A DNA stretch of 53,546 nt from an uncultured Acidimicrobiaceae bacterium (GCA_903919455.1 CAIXIJ010000069.1:1-53546); one strand, 5' to 3'; shown: positions 38,413 through 49,587, numbered from the stretch's first letter. Notes: generated from the letters alone by a model not told the origin. Translations and numbers: made by a program.

Positions 38413-39915
38413 ATGCAGCACGCTGCCGAGCCAGCAACGACCGACGAGGCAAAGGTCACCCATGTAGCGACGCGTTGGGAACTCTTTCGGTTGTTCCGCA
38501 GTGAGCAACTCGACCCCGACACCTTCTACGCCAAGCTCGCCGACCGCACTCTCTCGAAGTTCGACCTTCCGTTGCGGGGCAAGCTGGTGCTCGACCTCGG
38601 TTCAGGGCCGGGCCACTACACCGCTGCCCTCGAGCGCGCCGGGGCACACGTGGTTGCCCTCGACCTCGATGTCGACGACATCGCCAGGGTGGTCGGTCGC
38701 GGGCTGAACGGCATCCACGGCGACGCTGCAAACCTTCCATTCCCCGACGGCAGTATCGATGCGGTGTTCAGTTCCAATCTCATGGAGCACGTGCCCGACA
38801 CGAAGCCCGTGTTCGACGAGATCGAACGGGTACTCAAGCCAGGTGGATGGGCGTGGGTGAGCTGGACCAACTGGTACTCGCCGTGGGGTGGCCACCTCAT
38901 CACCCCGTTCCACTACCTCGGCCCGAAGTGGGGCTCGAAGCTGCACGACGCCATCAAGGGGCCCCCCGAACGCAACCAGGTGTACGCCGGGCTGTGGCCA
39001 GCCCACATCGGACCCGTGCTCCGCGACGTGCACCAACGTCGCACCCTCCATCTCCGTTCCGCTGTGCCGCGCTACTACCCCGCTCTGCGGTTGGTGCTGA
39101 AGGTACCCGGGCTGCGCGAACTCGTCACGTGGAACTGTCTCCTGGTGCTCGACAAGAACGGGCCGGACGCGGCGGATGCCATGGCCGACCATCGCAGTCC
39201 ATTCGCCCGCACCACGCGCCGATTCCTGCGGTGGGTGAGGGTGAAACTGTCCGACCAACCGGTGTTCCTGCCCATCGTGCTGCGCCTCACGCCGCGGGGC
39301 ACGAGTCGCAAGATCACGGCCTCGACCGACTTGGTGATCGAGGGGTATCCACGGTCGTCGAACACATTCGCCGCCGCTGCCATGGCCGTGGCGTCAGCAG
39401 GAACAGTGTCCGTGGCCAGCCACGTGCACACACCGAGCCAGGTCATCCACGCGGCCGATCGGAAGACACCAACGCTGGTGGTGGTGCGGGAGCCAAAAGC
39501 CACCGTGCGGTCGCTCATCATGGCTGCCCCACACGTTCCGGTACACACCGCAATCGCCGAATGGATACATCACCACCGCACCATCTGGCCGTACCGCGAC
39601 GCATTCGTGGTGGGCACCTTCGATCAGATCACCACCGATCTTCCATCGGTGCTGCAGCGGGTGAACCGACGCTTCGGCACCGACCTACCGATGTTCGAAC
39701 ACACCGCTGAGAACGTCGCTGCAGTCGAGCAGCGCATGCGCGACGACCACGAGCGATTCCACCCCGGCGACCAACTCAGCGCCCCATGGCCCGTGGAGCA
39801 ACGCAAGACTGCATCGGCCCGGCTCGACGCTGAGTTCGCCGATGCCACTCACGTCGCTGCCTGGGCTGAGGCCGACGAATGGTGGGCGAAGTTTCAGCGA
39901 CTCGCCGGTGCCTGA
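38413..39915 (+). CDS. Methyltransferase-sulfotransferase fusion protein
   Basis: A 500-residue two-domain protein. Residues about 40-190 form a class I SAM-dependent methyltransferase: VLDLGSGPGHY (about 59-69), GDAANLPFPDGSIDAVFSS and RVLKPGGWAWVSW. Residues about 305-500 look like a sulfotransferase: EGYPRSSNTF (about 310-319) is the PAPS 5'-phosphosulfate loop and VVVREPKATVRSL (about 357-369) the 3'-phosphate motif. The product may methylate and sulfate the same glycan or lipid. The ATG at 38413 has a GGGGGA ribosome binding site eight bases upstream. Its 3' end overlaps the convergent AftD-like gene by 22 bases. Confidence 0.8.
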   Translation: MQHAAEPATTDEAKVTHVATRWELFRLFRSEQLDPDTFYAKLADRTLSKFDLPLRGKLVLDLGSGPGHYTAALERAGAHVVALDLDVDDIARVVGRGLNGIHGDAANLPFPDGSIDAVFSSNLMEHVPDTKPVFDEIERVLKPGGWAWVSWTNWYSPWGGHLITPFHYLGPKWGSKLHDAIKGPPERNQVYAGLWPAHIGPVLRDVHQRRTLHLRSAVPRYYPALRLVLKVPGLRELVTWNCLLVLDKNGPDAADAMADHRSPFARTTRRFLRWVRVKLSDQPVFLPIVLRLTPRGTSRKITASTDLVIEGYPRSSNTFAAAAMAVASAGTVSVASHVHTPSQVIHAADRKTPTLVVVREPKATVRSLIMAAPHVPVHTAIAEWIHHHRTIWPYRDAFVVGTFDQITTDLPSVLQRVNRRFGTDLPMFEHTAENVAAVEQRMRDDHERFHPGDQLSAPWPVEQRKTASARLDAEFADATHVAAWAEADEWWAKFQRLAGA

Positions 39916-42900
39916 GCCCTGCGACGCGCCGCCACCGTGACGACCAAGAGTGTCGCAGCGAGGCTCCACCACCACGGCAACCAGTGCGCCACCCCGGTAA
40001 CGGAACCATCGAGCACCATCGCCGATGCGGAGCTCGCCATCCACGGAGCCGTACCCGCCGACCAGCAGAAGGTCAGCCACGGCGACGCGGTCATCACCAA
40101 GCCCAACAACATCCAGGCCGTGGGCGCCCGACCGTAGCGAACAGCAACGATCACGAGACTCACCACACCCAACAACACGGCGTCAGGCCGTGCGAGTGTT
40201 GCGACACCGAGCAACACACCAACGGTGACCAGACTGCCCGGCCGTCGATGACCCGCCTCGAACAGCAGCGCGGCGCTCAGCACAGCGAGCACTGCGATCT
40301 GCCCACCAAGGGCAACACCCCACGACAATGGCGACACTGCCACTGCGACGACCAACCACCAACTCGGCACCAACGGTGCCTTCCGCCGAGCCCACTGCAC
40401 CACCACCGCACAGATCGCTGCCAGCACCAGCCCGCCGAGCACCCAACGAGGTAGCCGCGTCATTGCCCGCACCACGAGCGCGAACGGTGCGAAGTCCACG
40501 GCAGGTTCCCCAGCCAGAGCATCAACGCTGTACTTCGAACCCATTCGGATGTTTCGAAGGAGCCCATCGACGCCCGATGCATCCGGCGACAACGAGATGG
40601 CCGCGATGTGCACGGTCACAGCCAGCGCACCGGCGGCCACCAGTTGCCACGAGGTCGCCAGCCACATGCGCATCGAACCCCACGGCCTGCCCAGCGGGCG
40701 TGGCAACGCCGACGACCGGGTGCGAGCCGCGACCGTGAGCAGCGCCACGGTCTGCACTGCGAAGACAATCGCAACCAGCGTCGCCTGGTGCGCCCAAGGC
40801 CTCTCCTTCGCGTAGCCAAGGCTCAGCTTTTGTGTCTGGATCAAGAGTGGGGCAACCGAGGCGAACGCAGCGATCAGTAGGAGCGCAGGGGCCGACGCGC
40901 CGGTCAGTTCCACCGGTTCCTCTGCGTAGCGGACCACCAAGGCCACAGCAAGGCCCACAACAAGCGCCAGCGGCCCCACCAGCAGCGATCCGACCAGCGT
41001 TCCAACTGCTACCGCAGCGTACGACGCTCGGCGCGAGGGGCGGTGGAAGTCCCATCCGGAGAGGTCCACCAACGTCGCTCTTCGACTCGGGGCGAAGATG
41101 AGCAGTCCGCAGAGCGCAATCGCCGCCAGCGTGACGCTGATTCCGATGATGAGGAGGCGCTCGGGCTGGTAGCCGATGACGAGGTGGTGCACGCCAGCGG
41201 GCATGCGCCACGCGTTCAGCCCATTCATGGGAACAACAGCCCCAGCCGGAGCGCCGTCGATTGAGAGCTTCCACAGCGGGTCGAATGATTGACCGAACAC
41301 CACCAGTCCGCCGGAATCGAGCGACACATCAGCCACCGCTCTGTCGCTCGTCACGAACGCCGCTACCTCCGGCCGGTCGGGTGTCGGCTCGGCGGGCCAG
41401 TCGGAGGTGCGCAACACCACCGACTCCACTAGTCCGCGGCTACCCGACTCCAATGTGGCCGATGACGAGCGAAGCTGTACCGGCGAACACGCCGAGTACG
41501 CCAAGCCTGCCCCGTCGAGCAACTCACCCACGGTCGAATGGAACGACACCGGCACGGCGGCATCTGCCACCCGGAGTCCGACGTCGACGCAATCGCCACC
41601 CACCTTCGCCGTTCGGTCGACCTTGTTGTCGGCCGCATCGCGATCGGGGCCAGAGATGTTCACCTCGTTCACGAACCACTTGATACCGAACCGGTTGACG
41701 CGTTTGTCGTAGGCGCTCAGTTCCAGCTTCACGGTGTCGGTGCTCACTGGATCAACGAAGTTGAAGACGGCACGGCGGTAGCACGGCACGGTGCTCGGCT
41801 GCGTACCTGCTTCAGCCTGTTCCTTGATATCCGAGAGCAGAAACGGCGGGCACGATGCGTCGGCCACGGCGGAGACCGACACGGAGGAACCCTCAATCGT
41901 CGCTGTCATCAACGAGGCTCCGACAGCCTGGCCGTTCAACTGCATGACCACCTCGACACGCTGCACCCGTTGTTGGGGCACATGAAGAGTCAGCGCTTCA
42001 CCAAGGGGGCGAGTAGCGATCCACGGACTGGTCAACGACCCATCGATCGCGTCAGCAGGAAGCCCCACCAGACCGGCCGGGTCGCTGGCCGTCGCTGTTG
42101 CGGTAACAGCGGCGGGCAGCAAGGACGTCAGGTTCTCGGCCGATAGGGCCGGGGAGCGACGGAGCACCCCATCGAGGTGATACGCATCCGGGCGAGCGAT
42201 GTCGAAGCGGCGCCGAATGGTTTGGTCTTCGTCGAGCCGCCCCGACGCGATCCCACCTGCTGCGAGGTACGTGGTTCGCGTCGATCGGCTGAATGCGTAC
42301 GCGGTGGGCAACGACTTCATGACCTGGTCGAGACGGTCGCCGCCATCGCGTGTGCCGAATAGATCGGTCGGGCTTTGGATGAACTCGCGCAGATCCAGAC
42401 CAGCGACAGCCACCTCACGAAGGCCCACCAACCCTTGCTCGCGGACAACACCCTCGAGCCGAATCACGAACGACGTGGTGGACGTCGGTGGGAACCGAAC
42501 CATCGCGCGACCCACATCGTCGGTGAAGGCTTGACGCTGTGTTCCATCCGCCAACGTCACTGAAACCCTGCGAACAGAGGGCAGACCCTCACTGGAGAGC
42601 AGTGCAGCGATGTCGAAATCGGCGACCACATGTGGCGACCGCAGCTTCACTTCGACTCCGGGCACCTCATTGGTGAGCACCCACTTCACGCCCCACTGAG
42701 TCTCGAGGTCGCCATCGAAGGCATTGGAAGGACGCAGCGAAACCGGAATCTGGCTGAACGTGAACCCAACTGTCGAAATGGATTCGGCGTCGGGAATCCA
42801 TACGGTGCTCTGCGCCGTCACGTTGTCGGGGAACTCCTCGCGCACTACCCGCCCCGCCTCCTGCTGCAGGCCGAGCGTGGCGGAATAGGCCGGCTCGTAA

Positions 42901-44963
42901 TCCAACAACGTACGCAAGCGTCGGCGGGCCGTATCGGTGATCACCACTCCACTGGCAGATCGGAGTTCATCGCCAATGGCGGCGTCGGTCACCGCGCCAC
43001 TCGTCTCCAACGGTGTGGATGGGGCGACCAATCCGGATGTCTGCAACAGCGGCCACGAATTCGCGTCGCCCGCAACGACGACGCCTGAACCGCTAACGGA
43101 CCGGACGAGGCTGCCCGGGTCGCGAACTCGATACACCTCAACGGGAGTCAAGCGACGTTCGCGGATAGCAGGGTTCGCCCTGTCGCGGAACCCCACCACC
43201 CCCACGCCCACTTCACCGAACGTGGCCGCGAGTTCGAAGTCGGGATCGTTACGCAGCCCATCGAATGAACTCGGCCGAGGCAGACCGAGGCTCTCCCACG
43301 TGAGATCGTTTCGAACGACGATCTCGGTGATACCCAATCGTCGAGCCAGAGCTCCGACTTCCCCAGGTCGATATGGCACCGACTGGGCAGCGAGCGTGAA
43401 GGCTTCCAATGCATTTGCACCCAGCGGGTTCGACAGCGGCACACCGGTGGAGATCGCATGCGGCCGCGCCAACAACGCGTCGAAGATATCGTCGCCCACC
43501 CAGCCCCAGCGATAGCTCGCTCTGGTGATCGCAGGGACGACGGCAGTGAGACCGGGGTCAGGTAAATGGTCGAGATAATCAAACGCTTCGGACCAGTACG
43601 TCGGCACCGCAGCGACCCGCTGGAACGGGTGGTAGAGATTCCCCGTCCAGAACGGGAACGACACCGTCAGCAGCACCGCAGCCGTCGCCAGTGCCGGGGC
43701 ACGACGAATCCACCGACCGCGGTGCTGAACCGCTCGGGACGCTGCCACCACACCGACCCCTGCGAGAACACCAATCCCGATTGCGAGGCCGCCGCCCGCC
43801 TTGTACGTGTTGCGGAATGAACTGATCACGGTGATGTTCTCCATCACCCAGAGAATTCCTGCCCCCAGCGGTGACGCACCGGGGCTGGCGAAGCCACCGA
43901 CGATCACGGCTGCCGACACGAGGGCCATTGCGGCAAAGAGCACCTTTGCGCGCCACCGCACCCTCCAGAGCGCGACCAACGCGACCAACGGCACGATGAA
44001 GTCGGCCAGCACCACCCACCAACGCAGGAAGTGCGCCTGCCCCTGGGGCTTTACGAGCCCGTTCGAAATCGTGAAGTACGAGAGCCAGTTGCCGAGTCCT
44101 CGGATGCTCTCCGACCACGACGACGTAAGCGCCGACACCGAGGGCAACTCGGTGTCGACCAAACGAGCGTTCAACATGTCGCGCGCGAAGTACGTCTTCA
44201 GCAGCGCCCACGCACTGCAGGCAAGAGCCAACGCGCCCATCGCTGCAGCCCATTTCGCCACGTCGCGCCAACGCACGGCGCGTTCCACGTGCACGAGATA
44301 CAGCGCCGTCACGATCAGGATGATGGCGTTGTAGATGAGACCAGGCGGGTCGGGGTTCCCGGCCCAGGCCACCATCAGGGCGAACATTGCTGCCCAACGC
44401 CAAGGACGGTCCTCGGTGAGACCGCGCACCATGGCAACGACCAACCAAGGCCCGAGAGCCATCATGTAGTACAGGTTCGTCGGCACCAGGAAAGCCGCCG
44501 AGTAAGGACCGAACGCCGCGTAGAGACCGGCGATGAGATGCTCGGCACCGATGCGCGGACGAAACAGTTTCAGCAGCGCGGTCACCCCGAGCGCCATCGT
44601 CACGAGGCACAAAGCATGGAAGAGACGCTCGCCCACCCATGGTGCTAGGCCCAGTCCGCGGAAGACGGCACCAGGGATGGTGGTGCCGAACCACACATCC
44701 TCTCGAGGTGCGCCTAAACCCCTCGTTGGGTCCCAGACGCCGAACGACTTCGCAAGGCGACGAGCAGGGTTGACGTACTGCTCGTAGCGGTTGTCGCCGA
44801 TGTAGCTACCCCAGGCCGACGACATAGTCGCAGCGACCGCGAGCACCGAGTACAGCAACCCGATCGGCCATAGCTGCGTGCGGCAACGTTCACGAATTCT
44901 CGAGCGCTGTGATGCCTCATCGAAGGACGCCGATTCAACAGCCTCGGAACTTGCCACGTTCAT
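39894..44963 (-). CDS. AftD-like alpha-(1->3)-arabinofuranosyltransferase family protein
   Basis: A 1689-residue membrane protein, the largest in the window. The N-terminal 430 residues contain a GT-C core with many helices; the first loop has GDNRYEQYVNPARRL (56-70), with D57 at the expected catalytic place, as in mycobacterial AftD (DUF3367). A long extracytoplasmic region with several beta-rich, carbohydrate-binding-like modules follows (about 430-1290), then a second block of helices to the C-terminus. AftD adds arabinofuranose branches in arabinogalactan and lipoarabinomannan; this homologue is longer than the ~1400-residue mycobacterial protein, and a related but different glycan is likely. 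It is coupled to the acyltransferase gene by an ATGA overlap. Confidence 0.82.
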   Translation of the reverse strand: MNVASSEAVESASFDEASQRSRIRERCRTQLWPIGLLYSVLAVAATMSSAWGSYIGDNRYEQYVNPARRLAKSFGVWDPTRGLGAPREDVWFGTTIPGAVFRGLGLAPWVGERLFHALCLVTMALGVTALLKLFRPRIGAEHLIAGLYAAFGPYSAAFLVPTNLYYMMALGPWLVVAMVRGLTEDRPWRWAAMFALMVAWAGNPDPPGLIYNAIILIVTALYLVHVERAVRWRDVAKWAAAMGALALACSAWALLKTYFARDMLNARLVDTELPSVSALTSSWSESIRGLGNWLSYFTISNGLVKPQGQAHFLRWWVVLADFIVPLVALVALWRVRWRAKVLFAAMALVSAAVIVGGFASPGASPLGAGILWVMENITVISSFRNTYKAGGGLAIGIGVLAGVGVVAASRAVQHRGRWIRRAPALATAAVLLTVSFPFWTGNLYHPFQRVAAVPTYWSEAFDYLDHLPDPGLTAVVPAITRASYRWGWVGDDIFDALLARPHAISTGVPLSNPLGANALEAFTLAAQSVPYRPGEVGALARRLGITEIVVRNDLTWESLGLPRPSSFDGLRNDPDFELAATFGEVGVGVVGFRDRANPAIRERRLTPVEVYRVRDPGSLVRSVSGSGVVVAGDANSWPLLQTSGLVAPSTPLETSGAVTDAAIGDELRSASGVVITDTARRRLRTLLDYEPAYSATLGLQQEAGRVVREEFPDNVTAQSTVWIPDAESISTVGFTFSQIPVSLRPSNAFDGDLETQWGVKWVLTNEVPGVEVKLRSPHVVADFDIAALLSSEGLPSVRRVSVTLADGTQRQAFTDDVGRAMVRFPPTSTTSFVIRLEGVVREQGLVGLREVAVAGLDLREFIQSPTDLFGTRDGGDRLDQVMKSLPTAYAFSRSTRTTYLAAGGIASGRLDEDQTIRRRFDIARPDAYHLDGVLRRSPALSAENLTSLLPAAVTATATASDPAGLVGLPADAIDGSLTSPWIATRPLGEALTLHVPQQRVQRVEVVMQLNGQAVGASLMTATIEGSSVSVSAVADASCPPFLLSDIKEQAEAGTQPSTVPCYRRAVFNFVDPVSTDTVKLELSAYDKRVNRFGIKWFVNEVNISGPDRDAADNKVDRTAKVGGDCVDVGLRVADAAVPVSFHSTVGELLDGAGLAYSACSPVQLRSSSATLESGSRGLVESVVLRTSDWPAEPTPDRPEVAAFVTSDRAVADVSLDSGGLVVFGQSFDPLWKLSIDGAPAGAVVPMNGLNAWRMPAGVHHLVIGYQPERLLIIGISVTLAAIALCGLLIFAPSRRATLVDLSGWDFHRPSRRASYAAVAVGTLVGSLLVGPLALVVGLAVALVVRYAEEPVELTGASAPALLLIAAFASVAPLLIQTQKLSLGYAKERPWAHQATLVAIVFAVQTVALLTVAARTRSSALPRPLGRPWGSMRMWLATSWQLVAAGALAVTVHIAAISLSPDASGVDGLLRNIRMGSKYSVDALAGEPAVDFAPFALVVRAMTRLPRWVLGGLVLAAICAVVVQWARRKAPLVPSWWLVVAVAVSPLSWGVALGGQIAVLAVLSAALLFEAGHRRPGSLVTVGVLLGVATLARPDAVLLGVVSLVIVAVRYGRAPTAWMLLGLVMTASPWLTFCWSAGTAPWMASSASAMVLDGSVTGVAHWLPWWWSLAATLLVVTVAARRRAQAPASR

Positions 44964-46189
44964 CGAGGTGCCGTCTCACCCACGCGACGAGCGAGTTGTC
45001 CGCTGGGCTCCGGTCGCGCCAAGCGTTCGAATGCCGACGGGACCATCAGCAGCGCCGGCCGCTCGACCAAGCGATAGCTGAGTGTTGCCAACACGAATGA
45101 CACGGCCACGACGACGAGCAGGTTGACGATCATCCACCAGGCTCCACCCGATCCAATCGGATTCCGTTCCACTACGCCGAGAACGGAGATGTGCCAGAGG
45201 TAGAGGCCATACGAAACAGTCCCAAACGCAGCGATCAGCGGTCGACGTAACGCACGCTGCAGCACGTGTTGCGGTCTGCCGAGCGTGGCAGGCAGCAGCA
45301 GGAGGAACGCAGCGATCGGCTGCATAGTGAACCTGAACAGCGTCGCAACGCGGGTCTCGGAAAAGGTGAGGCTCGGCGGAACTCTTACCACCCACATGAC
45401 CATCGCGTAGCACAGGGCTCCCAGCGCCACGCATACCCAACCATGGTCGGCCAGACCCTTCAGCGCCTTCGGAAGGGTGCCTCCGTGTTCGATCCACGCC
45501 ACGAGCACGGCCATCAACATGCCCCAGGCGAACCAATCGAGGAACGACGGAAGCCAGTTCACGTATCGGACGAGATCAATCGCGTTACCCGTCACCGAGA
45601 TTCGCCAGCACTGGGCCACCAGAGCCATCACCAGGAGCATGATCAACTGCGCGCGCCCCACCGACGAAACGGTTCGACACCGCCGCAACACACGCGGCAG
45701 CACCAGTGCCAACGCAGCGATGAGAAAGTAGAACCACAATTCGATCACCAAGGTCCAGGAGACACCCAGAAACCTCAGACCGCCATCGAAGAGCAAGAAC
45801 ACTTTCCAAGGCGTAACGGACTGACGATGGATCGATGGGGCCGTGAGCGCGAACCCGATGATCGCCAGCCAGTACGCGGGAAAGATTCGGACGAAGCGCC
45901 GTAGCAAGAACTGAGCCGTCGGCGGCTGTGATGCGCGAGCAAACAACCGTCGGCTCACGGGCAGATACAGGAGAAAGCCCGACAAGAGGAAGAACATCGC
46001 CACGCCGAAGTTGCCCAAGTTGTCGATGACATCCATCTGCCCCGTGTCGGTATCGACGAGCAGACGCCCACGCACATGGAACACCACCACACTCAATGCC
46101 GCTACCGCCCGATACCCCTCCAGCGAGGCGAACCGGCCGGCATGCGGTTCGCCGACGACGCTGGCGATGCTCCAGTGGGCTTTACTCAT
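44960..46189 (-). CDS. Acyltransferase 3 family membrane protein (OafA-like)
   Basis: A 409-residue membrane acyltransferase with about ten helices. The N-terminal block LEGYRAVAALSVVVFHVRG holds the catalytic histidine (H38), followed by the FFLLSGFLLY helix and an RRFVRIFPAYW segment; all are marks of the acyl_transf_3 family that O-acetylates or succinylates glycans. The ATG at 46189 overlaps the preceding stop by four bases; an ATG twelve codons upstream is less likely. The gene order flippase, jelly-roll protein, acyltransferase, AftD-like protein suggests it decorates the same polymer. Confidence 0.9.
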   Translation of the reverse strand: MSKAHWSIASVVGEPHAGRFASLEGYRAVAALSVVVFHVRGRLLVDTDTGQMDVIDNLGNFGVAMFFLLSGFLLYLPVSRRLFARASQPPTAQFLLRRFVRIFPAYWLAIIGFALTAPSIHRQSVTPWKVFLLFDGGLRFLGVSWTLVIELWFYFLIAALALVLPRVLRRCRTVSSVGRAQLIMLLVMALVAQCWRISVTGNAIDLVRYVNWLPSFLDWFAWGMLMAVLVAWIEHGGTLPKALKGLADHGWVCVALGALCYAMVMWVVRVPPSLTFSETRVATLFRFTMQPIAAFLLLLPATLGRPQHVLQRALRRPLIAAFGTVSYGLYLWHISVLGVVERNPIGSGGAWWMIVNLLVVVAVSFVLATLSYRLVERPALLMVPSAFERLARPEPSGQLARRVGETAPR

Positions 46190-46872
46190 CGACCGGAGAA
46201 CGCCCAGAGGTCGGCAAAGACACATTGTGCGGCGGCGTCCTCGTACCCGATGAGTCCTACGGCACCCACGAGGGAGTCCGACGGGGCCGCGACGCTGATC
46301 GTCGAGAGGCCCACGTACGCGTTGATCACTCGTTGACCCGTCTCGATCTTCACCGTGACCGTGGACTCGACGACGTCGGGCAGTTTGCCCAACACCGTTT
46401 CCTTGCCGTCACGAACCTCAACGAGGTTCCACACTCCGTAGGCCGGAACCCTGACCAACCCAATGAAGTTCTTCGGGTCGGCATATCGCGCCACCACACC
46501 GCAGCGCTGCTTGCCCGAGACCCTCGCCATGATCGCCGGCTTCGACAAATTACCGATCACAGCAAGACTGCGGTCCTTGGCCGGAAAGGCGATGGAGGCC
46601 CGCCCGGCATCGACGTTCCAAAGTCCCGACGCAATGGTCCATGCCGGACCATTGTGTGCTGTTCCGAGTCCGCCGGTGTTGGCCCGACGATCAAAGTCGT
46701 CGGTGAAGCTGAGCTCGAAAGCTTTCTGGGGTTCGGCGGAGAACGAATCGCGCATCGCGAACGAGAACGCCGCAACAATTCCCACCACGAACGCGATGAA
46801 CAGCGCGAGCACCAACCACGAACGGTCGCGGCGGGCAGGCTGCTGGGCGGGATCGGTGGGCTGGTCGCTCAT
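46186..46872 (-). CDS. Membrane-anchored extracytoplasmic protein with jelly-roll-like domain
   Basis: A 228-residue protein with a short cytoplasmic, Gln/Arg-rich N-terminus, one membrane helix (about 18-40) and an extracytoplasmic domain. That domain (SFTDDFDRRANTGGLGTAHN onward) has the pattern of concanavalin A/LamG-like or DUF1080-like beta-sandwiches, which often bind carbohydrate. No catalytic motif is seen. It overlaps both neighbours by four bases (ATGA), so it is translated together with the flippase and acyltransferase and probably helps in recognition or attachment of the glycan. Confidence 0.78.
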   Translation of the reverse strand: MSDQPTDPAQQPARRDRSWLVLALFIAFVVGIVAAFSFAMRDSFSAEPQKAFELSFTDDFDRRANTGGLGTAHNGPAWTIASGLWNVDAGRASIAFPAKDRSLAVIGNLSKPAIMARVSGKQRCGVVARYADPKNFIGLVRVPAYGVWNLVEVRDGKETVLGKLPDVVESTVTVKIETGQRVINAYVGLSTISVAAPSDSLVGAVGLIGYEDAAAQCVFADLWAFSGR

Positions 46873-48158
46873 GACGCCAGCGAGTGTAGGAGAGCGACGC
46901 GACGCAGCGTGCTCGCACCGAGCGCCACCGCCGCGGCGAGCACGTTGGCGACCAACCATGCATTGGCGCTCCGCATCGGATCGTTGCGAGTGAAAAGTGC
47001 CGCGATCGTCAACACGATGACGCCGTAGATCGATGTGATCAGCACGGTGGCGACCCCGTCGCCATCGGCCCGAGCTCGCGACAGCAGCAGCGACGTCACG
47101 CACCAGGGCACCGCGGCGGCGAGCACGATCGGCAGCACCTCGGCGGTGCTGGAGTACTTCGACCCGAACACCAGCCGGGTGACCGGTTCGGCCAGTACGA
47201 ACGACGCCGCGGCGGCAACACCCGTGATGCCGCCGGACAGGATCAGCCCCTTCATGAAGGGTGCCCTCGAGCCACGTTCGGGATGCCGCGATGCCTCGGC
47301 GACCACCACGTGCCCCACGGTCACCGGCACCACGAACACCATCGCCATCACCTGCCAAGCCAGGTAGAACGCTGCGTTCTGCGCGGGGGTGATATCAGCG
47401 ATGACCGGAAAGCCGAACTGCGCTCCAAGCAACGCGATCGTGCCCAACCAGTTCACGGTGGCAAACCGCAGCTCGGGGCCAAGATCATTCGGCAGTGGCA
47501 TCAGCGGACCATGAGGCTCACGCCGCGACCACCTTGCCAGCACTGCGGCCCCGACCACACCCGACACTGCATTGATACCGGCGTTCAGGACCAGCAACAT
47601 CAATGGCTCGCGACGAAGGCTGGGCACCATCAGAAGGCCGCAGCGAGCCAGGTTCACCACGACAGAACGCACCACCACCCATTTGCCGAGCCCGATGGCC
47701 ATGAGACGGATCTCAACCAGCAAGGCCAGCGAGAATCCGACCACCGTGCCAGCAATCACCAAGAAGGCTGCCGTTCCACCCCACACCCCGAGCGCATCGC
47801 GCACCTCCGGCCGAAGTCGTTCACCCGCCAATGCGAAGAACAGCGCCGTGCCAGCGACCGATGATGCGGTCGTGTACAGGAACGCCCAGATCAACAGTGG
47901 GCGCTCCGATGGCGTGTGTGAGTAACGCGACAACCTCGACACCGCTACGGGTAAGCCCATCGAAGTGAGTTGGTTCACCAACGTCACCCAAAAGAACAGC
48001 GATGCCTGAACTCCGAGGTCTTCGGCATTCACCAGGTGCGCAGCGATGGCGTTGAATGCCAATCCTCCGGCGCCCATCACCGCAACGGACAACAGGAGTG
48101 CGGAAGAGCGCTGTGCGACGGCCTCACCGGGCGTAGAGAGGTGGGGACCGCCGGTCAT
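46869..48158 (-). CDS. Polysaccharide flippase-like membrane protein (MOP superfamily)
   Basis: A 429-residue protein with 12 to 14 hydrophobic helices and the look of the Wzx/RfbX branch of the MOP exporter superfamily. Typical segments are LGVQASLFFWVTLVNQLTS and SMGLPVAVSRL near the N-terminus. It would flip a lipid-linked glycan to the outer face, first in an apparent four-gene operon with the jelly-roll protein, acyltransferase and AftD-like enzyme. The ATG at 48158 is chosen because TACGAT lies eight bases upstream; the open frame reaches 48233 across the radA promoter. Confidence 0.82.
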   Translation of the reverse strand: MTGGPHLSTPGEAVAQRSSALLLSVAVMGAGGLAFNAIAAHLVNAEDLGVQASLFFWVTLVNQLTSMGLPVAVSRLSRYSHTPSERPLLIWAFLYTTASSVAGTALFFALAGERLRPEVRDALGVWGGTAAFLVIAGTVVGFSLALLVEIRLMAIGLGKWVVVRSVVVNLARCGLLMVPSLRREPLMLLVLNAGINAVSGVVGAAVLARWSRREPHGPLMPLPNDLGPELRFATVNWLGTIALLGAQFGFPVIADITPAQNAAFYLAWQVMAMVFVVPVTVGHVVVAEASRHPERGSRAPFMKGLILSGGITGVAAAASFVLAEPVTRLVFGSKYSSTAEVLPIVLAAAVPWCVTSLLLSRARADGDGVATVLITSIYGVIVLTIAALFTRNDPMRSANAWLVANVLAAAVALGASTLRRVALLHSLAS

Positions 48159-48166
48159 CGGTCCAC

Positions 48167-48172
48167 ATCGTA
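48167..48172 (-). promoter_or_regulatory. -10 box of the envelope glycan operon
   Basis: TACGAT on the minus strand lies eight bases before the flippase ATG without a ribosome binding site. It is back to back with the radA promoter. Confidence 0.45.
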
Positions 48173-48212
48173 GGCGTGACCCCCCACCACGAACCCTGTC
48201 ACACCCCTTCCG

Positions 48213-48218
48213 TACGGT
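48213..48218 (+). promoter_or_regulatory. -10 box of radA (leaderless)
   Basis: TACGGT fits TANNNT and ends seven bases before the radA ATG; there is no ribosome binding site. Confidence 0.5.
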
Positions 48219-48225
48219 GCGGCGC

Positions 48226-49587
<1,362 letters not shown>

